Assembly (NCBI GenBank): GCA_030592145.1
Contig: JAUVKJ010000123.1
Coordinates: 1 to 5,897 of the forward strand
Origin: Bacteroides sp.
GTDB taxonomy: Bacteria > Bacteroidota > Bacteroidia > Bacteroidales > SM23-62
Reading direction: 5' to 3'
DNA: 5,897 nt
Part shown: positions 1 to 5,454 of the stretch, in pieces
Layout of the letters: each line of letters starts with the position of its first letter
Position numbering within the stretch: position 1 is the first letter of the stretch
Position numbers and translations under genes: made by a program
Notes under the pieces: model-generated
Database searches by the model: none
Told to the model about the DNA's origin: nothing
The model's input: the letters and a program-made list of their open reading frames with translations, nothing else

Positions 1-1
1 C

Positions 2-643
2 TGGCATTCGGGCTCCCCCCTGAGCATGGTCATCAATTCCATCCGGGGCGTTTACGTTTGCGTTCCCCGTGATATGACCAGAGCGGCGGGCATGTATAAT
101 ACGCTGATGGAAGGCGGTGATCCGGCCCTGGTGATCGAACCCCTGAACGGGTACCGGCTTAAGGAGAAGCTGCCCTCCAATCCCGGGGAATTCAGGATAC
201 CCCTTGGCATACCGGAGATCATTCGTGTCGGGGGTGATATCACCTTGGTCACCTATGGTTCATGTGTCAGGATTGCCCGGGAAGCCTCGGAACAGCTTGA
301 GGATTTTAACATAGATGTGGAAGTGATAGATGTACAGAGCATGATCCCCTTTGATCTGCCAAATACAATCCTGGAATCGGTCAGGAAAACCGGCAGGGTG
401 GTCTTTTTCGATGAGGATGTTCCGGGCGGGGCCACTGCATACATGATGCAGAAGGTTCTGGAAGAACAGGGGGGATATGAGTATCTTGATTCAGCACCGC
501 GGACCATCACAGGAAGGGATCACCGCCCCGCCTATGGAACCGACGGGGATTATTTTTCCAATCCGAACACAGAAGATGTTTTCGAGGTGCTTTATGACCT
601 GATGCACGAATCCAACCCCGGCAAATATCCCTTGATACACTGA
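2..643 (+). CDS. 2-oxoacid dehydrogenase E1 component, beta (C-terminal) part, 5'-truncated
   Basis: This is the C-terminal part of a thiamine-diphosphate-dependent E1 that decarboxylates a 2-oxoacid (branched-chain 2-oxoacid or pyruvate) and passes the acyl group to the lipoyl group of E2, in the cytoplasm. The frame is open from base 2 and reads [10 protein letters not shown], so the ATG at 26 is an internal methionine and the true start lies off the left edge. The first visible residues are the end of the transketolase-like pyrimidine-binding domain, with [12 protein letters not shown]. The transketolase C-terminal domain begins near [11 protein letters not shown], with [10 protein letters not shown], then [18 protein letters not shown] and [20 protein letters not shown]. 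In Bacteroidota, E1s with this C-terminus are usually single chains of about 650-700 residues fusing alpha and beta; that this one is fused is inference, since the alpha half is not visible. Substrate cannot be fixed from this piece. It ends in TGA and converges on nhaC 89 bases away, with no convincing terminator between. Confidence 0.9.
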   Translation, partial: WHSGSPLSMVINSIRGVYVCVPRDMTRAAGMYNTLMEGGDPALVIEPLNGYRLKEKLPSNPGEFRIPLGIPEIIRVGGDITLVTYGSCVRIAREASEQLEDFNIDVEVIDVQSMIPFDLPNTILESVRKTGRVVFFDEDVPGGATAYMMQKVLEEQGGYEYLDSAPRTITGRDHRPAYGTDGDYFSNPNTEDVFEVLYDLMHESNPGKYPLIH

Positions 644-732
644 GATCTAATCACTTTGGGGTTCCTCGCTGCTTGGGGCGGGGAGATTCATTCGCTCTGG
701 GCATAGTTCTCCGATGTCTGTGGCTGTGATTA

Positions 733-2211
733 TTAATCCTGCTTCTCTTTCTCCCTGATCGTTAAATTCTCCCCGTTCCTGTCCAGGCGCCTTATTTTGT
801 AATTCAGCACGGCGACCAGGATGGTCATAAAGGGACTGATGATATTAAAGAAGCAAAAGGGGAGGTAGGTAAGGGTAGATACCCCGAGCACCCGCGACTG
901 GGTGGCTCCGCATGTATTCCAGGGGACAAGTACGGAGGTGACTGTGCCTCCGTCTTCCAGGGTCCGGCTCAGGACCTCAGGTTTAAGTCCCCTTTCCCTG
1001 TACGTCTTGGCAAACATCCTTCCCGGCACCACTATGGCAATATACTGGTCGGAGGCGGTGATGTTAAAGAAAATACTGGTGACCACGGTTGAAGCAATAA
1101 GCGAGCCCGTAGATTCAGCCCTTTGAATGATGGCTTCCGAGATCCGTTTCAGGAGTCCCGCAGAATCCATCACCCCGCCAAATACCATGGCGGCAAGGAT
1201 CAGCCAGATGGTGTCAAGCATCCCTGCCATGCCCCGGGTGGTCAGAAGATCATTTACCAACTGGTTCCCGGTTTCGACGGAAATACTTCCGAACATGGAT
1301 TGCATAACAGCAATGTAAGTCCGCTTAAGGTACCCGTGAGGCCCTCCTATCAACTTGATCAGCTCAGGCTGGAAAATAATTGCAAAGGCAGCACCAAGGA
1401 GTGTTCCAAACAGGATGGCCGGAAGAGGCGGCATTTTTTTGATAATGACAATGATAAGGAGTACCGGCACGATCAGCAGGAGGGGTGAAATATTGAAGGT
1501 TTGCCCGATCTGGTCAAGTACCGCCTGTACATCGGTGTCGTTATTGCCAAAATTATTTGTAAATCCAATGACGAGAAAGATGATCAGGGTGATGCTCATG
1601 GTCGGTACGGTAGTGATCATCATATAGCGGATGTGCGTAAAAAGGTCGGTACCTGCCATGGCCGGAGCAAGGTTGGTCGTATCTGAAAGGGGAGACATCT
1701 TGTCGCCGAAATAGGCTCCGGAAATAATTGCTCCTGCTACCATCCCGGTTGGCAGTCCCAGGGCCTGTCCAATGCCAAGAAGGGCTATGCCGATCGTGGC
1801 AATGGTTGACCACGCAGACCCTGTGGCAAGGGATACAATGCTGCTGGTCACGACCGCTGCAAAGAGGAAAATACTGGGATGAATGATCTTCAGGCCATAA
1901 TAGATCAGTACCGGTACCACCCCGCTGAGCATCCAGGTACCTGCCAGGGATCCGATCAGGAGAAGGATCAGGATGGCCGGCATGGCTGATCCGATGCTTT
2001 TAACGACATGGGCCCTGATAAAGGTCCATTTTAATTTCAGGCGGATCGCAATCACCCCTGCCACAGCGGCAGAGAGCAGAAGGGCAATCTGGTTGGCCCC
2101 TGACAGGGTGTCATCACCAAAATACAGGACATTTAATGTCAGTAGAATAATGAGGCAGACGATCGGGATAAACGCCTGCAGCAGGGTGGGTCTCTTCTTT
2201 ACTTCCTCCAT
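733..2211 (-). CDS. nhaC: Na+/H+ antiporter, NhaC family
   Basis: This is an inner-membrane secondary transporter of the NhaC family (IT superfamily), which exchanges cytoplasmic Na+ for external H+ and helps in pH and salt homeostasis. The product is 492 residues, a usual full length. It has about 10-12 hydrophobic segments, for example near residues 13-30, 41-57, 78-108, 113-128, 203-217 and 243-257. Family signatures are GSAWSTIATIGIAL (131-144), GAYFGDKMSPLSDTTNLA (165-182), the ASDQY region near 386-390, and LVPWNTCGATQSRVLG near 428-443 followed by a final membrane segment. The tail is charged and cytoplasmic. The start ATG gives a short charged leader (MEEVKKRP) before the first helix, as expected; no strong Shine-Dalgarno sequence precedes it. 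The gene stands alone, divergent from yqgE and convergent with the E1 gene. Some NhaC-family members exchange other ions or organic acids (for example malate/Na+-lactate in MleN), so the exact substrate is inferred from family only. Confidence 0.94.
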   Translation of the reverse strand: MEEVKKRPTLLQAFIPIVCLIILLTLNVLYFGDDTLSGANQIALLLSAAVAGVIAIRLKLKWTFIRAHVVKSIGSAMPAILILLLIGSLAGTWMLSGVVPVLIYYGLKIIHPSIFLFAAVVTSSIVSLATGSAWSTIATIGIALLGIGQALGLPTGMVAGAIISGAYFGDKMSPLSDTTNLAPAMAGTDLFTHIRYMMITTVPTMSITLIIFLVIGFTNNFGNNDTDVQAVLDQIGQTFNISPLLLIVPVLLIIVIIKKMPPLPAILFGTLLGAAFAIIFQPELIKLIGGPHGYLKRTYIAVMQSMFGSISVETGNQLVNDLLTTRGMAGMLDTIWLILAAMVFGGVMDSAGLLKRISEAIIQRAESTGSLIASTVVTSIFFNITASDQYIAIVVPGRMFAKTYRERGLKPEVLSRTLEDGGTVTSVLVPWNTCGATQSRVLGVSTLTYLPFCFFNIISPFMTILVAVLNYKIRRLDRNGENLTIREKEKQD

Positions 2212-2273
2212 CCAGTATTGGTGAAAAACAATCGCAATATAGTCAAATGGGAATTGTATTTAATGGATTGTAG

Positions 2274-2286
2274 ATTGAAGTTCAAT
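2274..2286. repeat. Perfect short palindrome ATTGAAGTTCAAT in the nhaC-yqgE divergent region
   Basis: The bases ATTGAA and TTCAAT form a perfect 6-bp inverted repeat around a central G. It lies in the AT-rich gap between two divergent genes, 63 bases upstream of the nhaC start and about 43 bases upstream of the candidate yqgE -7 element. The form suits a dimeric regulator site, but so short a palindrome can occur by chance in AT-rich DNA. No regulator is identified. Confidence 0.35.
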
Positions 2287-2290
2287 ATAA

Positions 2291-2304
2291 AATTCGTACA
2301 AATT
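2291..2304. repeat. Near-perfect palindrome AATTCGTACAAATT, possible operator
   Basis: Fourteen bases are symmetric about the central TA except for one mismatched pair (C2295 against A2300). It starts 5 bases after the palindrome at 2274-2286, so their centres are roughly 17-18 bases apart, a little under two helical turns. Read on the minus strand it overlaps TATAATTTG, a one-base-too-long approximation of the TAnnTTTG element, so it could lie on an nhaC promoter. This is a weak call from symmetry and position only. Confidence 0.25.
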
Positions 2305-2328
2305 ATAAAAAACATTAGAGAAGGGTAT

Positions 2329-2336
2329 TATTTTTG
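2329..2336 (+). promoter_or_regulatory. Candidate Bacteroidota-type -7 promoter element for yqgE (TATTTTTG)
   Basis: TATTTTTG fits the Bacteroidota primary-sigma -7 consensus TAnnTTTG exactly. Transcription would begin around 2342-2345, about 35 bases before the ATG at 2378. No clear TTTG-like -33 element is seen 19-21 bases upstream, which is common but lowers confidence. The last base of the box is the G of a GTG codon sometimes taken as the gene start, so that GTG would not be in the transcript. The same octamer recurs ahead of the gene at 5455. Confidence 0.5.
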
Positions 2337-2377
2337 TGTTGAATTTGGATATATTGCACTTCAGTGCTCATAAGACC

Positions 2378-2965
2378 ATGGAACTGGATATTGATTTTTT
2401 CAGCATAGAAAACAATAAGGTAGCCAGGCAGGGGAGGGTCCTCATCTCGGAACCTTTTCTCAACGATACCTATTTCCGGCGTTCTGTAGTTCTCTTAACA
2501 GAACATTCGGAAGAAGGCTCGGTGGGCTTTGTGCTGAACAAACCCGTGGATCTGTCAGTGAGCGATGTCCTCACAGATTTCCCGGAAATTGATACCGAAG
2601 TATCCATAGGCGGGCCGGTCAATACAAATACCATCCATTATATCCATACCCTGGGGGAGGCTGTCCCCAACTCCGTGCAGGTTTTTAATAATTTATACTG
2701 GGGCGGAGATTTTGAAGTAATAAAGGAAATGATCATCACCGGGCAGATAAAGGGATCCGAGATCCGGTTTTTCCTCGGATATGCCGGCTGGTCACCCAAA
2801 CAGCTTGATAACGAATTATCTGAAAACGCCTGGCTGGTTTCAGAGATGAAGGCCGAACATATCATGCAGGGTCCGGATGACAATCTCTGGAAGGAAATAC
2901 TTGAAAAGTCGGGCGACAAGTACAAAACCTGGGTAAATTTCCCCGAGAATCCGGGATTGAACTAA
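2378..2965 (+). CDS. yqgE: YqgE/AlgH family protein (DUF179)
   Basis: This is a cytoplasmic protein of the widespread YqgE/AlgH family (UPF0301, DUF179), whose biochemical function is not settled; the old AlgH link to alginate control in Pseudomonas does not give a mechanism. From the ATG at 2378 the product is 195 residues, normal for the family. Signatures are GRVLISEPFL (19-28), the GSVGFVLNKP block (47-56), IGGPV (77-81), and FFLGYAGWSPKQLDNEL (131-147) followed by NAWLV. The open frame extends 14 codons further to a GTG at 2336, but that GTG overlaps a good -7 promoter element, and the family's N-terminus in Bacteroidota typically looks like MxxDxDxFxI, matching MELDIDFFSI at the chosen ATG. 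No Shine-Dalgarno sequence is visible, as is usual in this phylum. The gene is monocistronic here: nhaC is divergent upstream and the rhomboid gene converges 33 bases downstream. Family identity is secure; the start is probable. Confidence 0.94.
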   Translation: MELDIDFFSIENNKVARQGRVLISEPFLNDTYFRRSVVLLTEHSEEGSVGFVLNKPVDLSVSDVLTDFPEIDTEVSIGGPVNTNTIHYIHTLGEAVPNSVQVFNNLYWGGDFEVIKEMIITGQIKGSEIRFFLGYAGWSPKQLDNELSENAWLVSEMKAEHIMQGPDDNLWKEILEKSGDKYKTWVNFPENPGLN

Positions 2966-2974
2966 TCCTCATTC

Positions 2975-2999
2975 AGCCGTGCCAAAGGTCTGCACTGCT
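2975..2999. terminator. Weak hairpin between convergent yqgE and rhomboid genes, possible bidirectional terminator
   Basis: AGCCGTGC (2975-2982) and GCACTGCT (2992-2999) can form an 8-position stem with one internal mismatch and a 9-base loop. It fills most of the 33-base gap between two converging stop codons, the right place for a shared terminator. There is no T-run on either side, so it is not a standard intrinsic terminator. Confidence 0.25.
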
Positions 3000-3616
3000 C
3001 AAAAGATCGATAATTCCCTGATGAAGTGTGACAGCAGGTCCCGGTCGATCAGGATAGGAAAAACAAAGCCATAGACGGCTCCCAGAAAATGGGCATCATG
3101 ATTTATATTGTCCCGGCTTTTCCGGCTCATATAGCTGCTGTAGACAAGATAGAGTATGGCAAATACAATGCCCGGGATCGGAAGTATGGCGAAGAAATAC
3201 ACGCGGTCAAGCGGGGAAAAGAAAATACTGGTAAAAATGATCGCTGATACGGCCCCTGATGCGCCCACGGAATTGTACCAGCGGTTGTTCCTGTGCCTGA
3301 TCAGGGTGATCAGGGAAGCCATGATGATCCCACCGAAATAAAGAAAGCTGAAGGTTAGGTTGGCACTGCTGATGTAACCTGACATACTGAGTTGATCAAA
3401 CCATCTTTCTACGTTGCTGCCGAATGAGTACAGTACGATCATGTTAATGATCAGGTGGGTCCAGTCCGCATGCAGGAAACCGTGCGTGATAAGCCGGTAC
3501 CATTCTTTTTTATGATAAACCTGGTATGGATTCAGCATCAGCCTGGACATGATCTCCTCACTGTAGAATGCAATGACCGTAATGATCAGGGTGACAATAA
3601 TGATAAACAGGGTCAT
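2999..3616 (-). CDS. Rhomboid family intramembrane serine protease
   Basis: This polytopic inner-membrane protease belongs to family S54 and cuts transmembrane segments of other proteins within the bilayer. The 205-residue product is little more than the six-helix core. An N-terminal helix (about 2-18) is followed by WYRLITHGFLHADWTHLIINM, in which His49, His54 and Asn58 match the conserved His/His/Asn of helix 2 (GlpG H145, H150, N154). The GxSG motif is GASG at 118-121 with nucleophile Ser120, and the catalytic His is His176 in DAHFLGA, followed by GFVFPIL in the last helix. All residues for activity are present. Its start codon is separated by one base from the holA stop, so it is very probably the last gene of an amn-holA-rhomboid operon and translated by coupling; no clear Shine-Dalgarno sequence precedes it. 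The substrate is unknown, and nothing in the window suggests one. Confidence 0.93.
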   Translation of the reverse strand: MTLFIIIVTLIITVIAFYSEEIMSRLMLNPYQVYHKKEWYRLITHGFLHADWTHLIINMIVLYSFGSNVERWFDQLSMSGYISSANLTFSFLYFGGIIMASLITLIRHRNNRWYNSVGASGAVSAIIFTSIFFSPLDRVYFFAILPIPGIVFAILYLVYSSYMSRKSRDNINHDAHFLGAVYGFVFPILIDRDLLSHFIRELSIF

Positions 3617-3617
3617 A

Positions 3618-4619
3618 TCAATGTATTATTTTATAAACCAGTTCTTTAAGCAATTCTCCATCGGATGCGCTTACATTTCCGAATCCTTTGGATTTCAGGT
3701 CGAACTCTCTCAAAAGGGAAATCACCTGGACTGTTTTTGCAGGATTATAATTTTGAGCAGCCCGTTCATAATCCTTCACAAAAAATGGATCTATCTTCAG
3801 GACAGAGGCAACATTGTGCCTGGATCTGTCGCTCAGGAAATGATAGTTCAGTAACTTGCTGAAGAAAAAATAGATGGAAGTTATACTCAGGGTGATCGGA
3901 TGGGCCCTGGGATTGCTTTCGAAATACTTCACAATACGATTCGCTTTCAATACATTTTTTTGTGCCATCGCATTGTTCAGTTCAAAATTATTATAATCCT
4001 TGCTTATCCCGATATTCTCTTCGATATGTTTCGCGTTGATGGTTTCTTCTCCTTCTCCGAGGATAAGTACCAGCTTTTCAAGTTCATTGGTGACTTTGCC
4101 AAGATCGTTTCCCAGGAATTCGGTCAGGATCATGGCGGCCTTTGGTTCGATTTTTTTACGCCTGGCAAGTAGGTATGAGCTTATCCATGCAGGGATCTTA
4201 TCGTCGTACAGTCGTCTGGAATCAAGTATAACGCCCTGTTTTTCAATTGCCTTGAAGAGTTTTTTACGTTTGTCCAGTTTTTTGTACTTATAGTTGATAA
4301 CAAGCAGTGTGGAGGCCAGGGGATTTTCAACATAATGGATCAGGTCTTCGATTTTCGCAAGCCCCTGGGCTTCTTTAACAATTACCACAAAGTGGCTTGA
4401 CATCATGGGGAACCTCCTGGCGGTATTGATAATACCGGGGATATCCGTATCCTTGCCATAGAGCACGATCTGGTTAAATGTTTTTTCCTCCTCTGTCAGC
4501 ACATTCTCTGCGAGGTAATCTGTTACCAGGTCTATGAAATAGGGCTCTTCTCCCATCAGGAAGTAAATGGGTTTGTATTTTTTGTTTTTAAGGTCCTTCA
4601 GGATCTCTTTATAGGTCAT
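3618..4619 (-). CDS. holA: DNA polymerase III subunit delta (clamp loader)
   Basis: Delta is the clamp-opening 'wrench' of the clamp-loader complex: it binds the beta sliding clamp and opens it for loading onto primed DNA, working with DnaX (tau/gamma) and delta-prime. The 333-residue product has normal length. Residues 17-30 (PIYFLMGEEPYFID) match the first beta strand and degenerate P-loop-like region of the AAA+ fold. RRFPMMSSHFVVIVKEAQ (69-85) matches the beta-clamp-interacting segment and following strand. A basic stretch, YKYKKLDKRKKLFKAI, spans 110-125. The helical middle and collar domains follow, with LGNDLGKVTNELEKL (169-183), the ISKDYNNFELNNAMAQKN stretch (205-222), and the C-terminal FDLKSKGFG (306-314). 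The gene starts 10 bases after the amn stop and ends one base before the rhomboid start, so the three are probably co-transcribed. As an essential replication gene with low sequence conservation it is often annotated only by domain; the match here is good. Confidence 0.93.
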   Translation of the reverse strand: MTYKEILKDLKNKKYKPIYFLMGEEPYFIDLVTDYLAENVLTEEEKTFNQIVLYGKDTDIPGIINTARRFPMMSSHFVVIVKEAQGLAKIEDLIHYVENPLASTLLVINYKYKKLDKRKKLFKAIEKQGVILDSRRLYDDKIPAWISSYLLARRKKIEPKAAMILTEFLGNDLGKVTNELEKLVLILGEGEETINAKHIEENIGISKDYNNFELNNAMAQKNVLKANRIVKYFESNPRAHPITLSITSIYFFFSKLLNYHFLSDRSRHNVASVLKIDPFFVKDYERAAQNYNPAKTVQVISLLREFDLKSKGFGNVSASDGELLKELVYKIIH

Positions 4620-4629
4620 AGGCAGGGTG

Positions 4630-5400
4630 TTAGAAACGGAGATGTTTTACTGAGTGACCCTCTTCCTTGAGTTCTTTCAATGAATCAATGCCGATCAGAA
4701 GGTGCTCGTCAACAAACTTATCGGTCACGCTATTATCGCTTTCCTGGGTTTTAATCCCGGAGGAGATCATGGGTTGGTCGGATACCAGCAGGAGAGCCCC
4801 TGTAGGGATCTCATTGGCAAAACCCACAATAAAGATCGTTGCAGTTTCCATGTCAATGGCCATTGACCGTGTATTTTTAAGATATTTTCTGAAAGCACTG
4901 TCATGCTCCCAGACCCTCCGGTTAGTAGTGAACACCGTACCTGTCCAGTAGTCTTTTGCATGTTCGCGAATGGTCGATGATACCGCTCTTTGCAGGCTGA
5001 ATGCAGGCAGCGCAGGTACTTCGGCAGGCAGATAATCGTTCGATGTACCCTCGTTCCGGATGGCTGCGATGGGAAGGATCAGATCTCCCAGTTTGTTCTT
5101 TTTTTTGAGTCCCCCGCATTTCCCGAGAAACAGCACGGCCCGGGGTTGTATGGCGCTCAGAAGGTCCATGATGGTAGCTGCGTTGGCACTTCCCATCCCG
5201 AACATTATGATGGTAATTTCCTCCGATGTGGCGCAGGGCATGGGCTTACTGGTATCAATAATGGAAGTGCCCTGTATGCTGCAGAAACGATCAAGATAAT
5301 GATCAAAATTGGTCAGCAGTATGAATTCTCCAAATGCTTCCAGTTCTTGTCCGGTGTACCGGGTCAGCCAATTCTCGACGATATTCTTTTTTGTCTTCAT
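4630..5400 (-). CDS. amn: AMP nucleosidase (short Bacteroidota form)
   Basis: The enzyme hydrolyses AMP to adenine and ribose 5-phosphate in the cytoplasm and so helps set adenine nucleotide levels. The 256-residue product has the nucleoside phosphorylase/hydrolase (PNP/UDP) fold. Visible signatures are FGMGSANAATIMDLL (67-81), the glycine-rich substrate phosphate-binding strand; FLGKCGGL (91-98); GDLILPIAAIRNEGTS (105-120); AIDMETATIF (181-190), with the Glu that contacts ribose; and VSDQPM (206-211), with the base-site Asp. It lacks the roughly 200-residue N-terminal regulatory domain of the 484-residue E. coli Amn, as is usual for the Bacteroidota form, so the allosteric control known there may not apply. 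An unspecialised purine or uridine phosphorylase is the main alternative, but the GTSNDYLPAEVPALP segment and overall similarity favour AMP nucleosidase. It is the first gene of the probable amn-holA-rhomboid operon, divergent from the gene at 5455 across 54 bases. Confidence 0.88.
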   Translation of the reverse strand: MKTKKNIVENWLTRYTGQELEAFGEFILLTNFDHYLDRFCSIQGTSIIDTSKPMPCATSEEITIIMFGMGSANAATIMDLLSAIQPRAVLFLGKCGGLKKKNKLGDLILPIAAIRNEGTSNDYLPAEVPALPAFSLQRAVSSTIREHAKDYWTGTVFTTNRRVWEHDSAFRKYLKNTRSMAIDMETATIFIVGFANEIPTGALLLVSDQPMISSGIKTQESDNSVTDKFVDEHLLIGIDSLKELKEEGHSVKHLRF

Positions 5401-5424
5401 GCCTTACTTTATTTGAGTTCTTAC

Positions 5425-5432
5425 TATTTTTG
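5425..5432 (+). promoter_or_regulatory. Candidate Bacteroidota-type -7 promoter element (TATTTTTG) for the HsdR-N gene
   Basis: TATTTTTG fits TAnnTTTG exactly and lies 22 bases before the ATG at 5455, giving a very short leader. It is the same octamer as at 2329-2336. A -33 element at the expected distance is not clear and would fall at the amn start codon. The 54-base gap must also hold the start signals for amn on the other strand, for which I found no consensus box. Confidence 0.45.
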
Positions 5433-5454
5433 TTCAGGACCTAACCGGGTACAT

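Noticed and set aside
648..732. TAATCAC (648-654) and GTGATTA (726-732) as an inverted repeat or terminator flanking the E1-nhaC gap
   Set aside because: The arms are 7 bases with a 71-base spacer, no T-run follows, and the second arm ends at the last base before the nhaC stop. Probably chance.
1123..1488. Plus-strand open frame of 121 codons antisense to nhaC, with others nearby at 902-1126 and 1355-1627
   Set aside because: They lie wholly inside a well-supported 492-residue antiporter, give low-complexity, unfamiliar proteins rich in His, Lys and Asp, and have no start signals of their own. They are frame shadows.
1553..1813. Minus-strand 86-codon open frame within nhaC
   Set aside because: It is the alternative frame of the nhaC coding strand; its His/Asp/Arg-rich product is the usual shadow of a hydrophobic membrane protein and there is no frameshift in nhaC to explain.
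2299..2307. Minus-strand TATAATTTG as an nhaC promoter -7 element
   Set aside because: It has one base too many between TA and TTTG, and no -33 element is found at the expected distance. Mentioned with the palindrome but not called as a promoter.
2356..2367. GCACTTCAGTGC inverted repeat just upstream of the yqgE ATG as a leader hairpin or thermosensor
   Set aside because: As RNA it gives only a 4-bp stem with a 4-base loop, too weak to argue for regulation, and it does not cover a Shine-Dalgarno sequence.
4667..5299. Plus-strand open frames antisense to amn (4667-4951 and 5060-5299)
   Set aside because: Their products match nothing recognisable and they overlap conserved amn motifs entirely.
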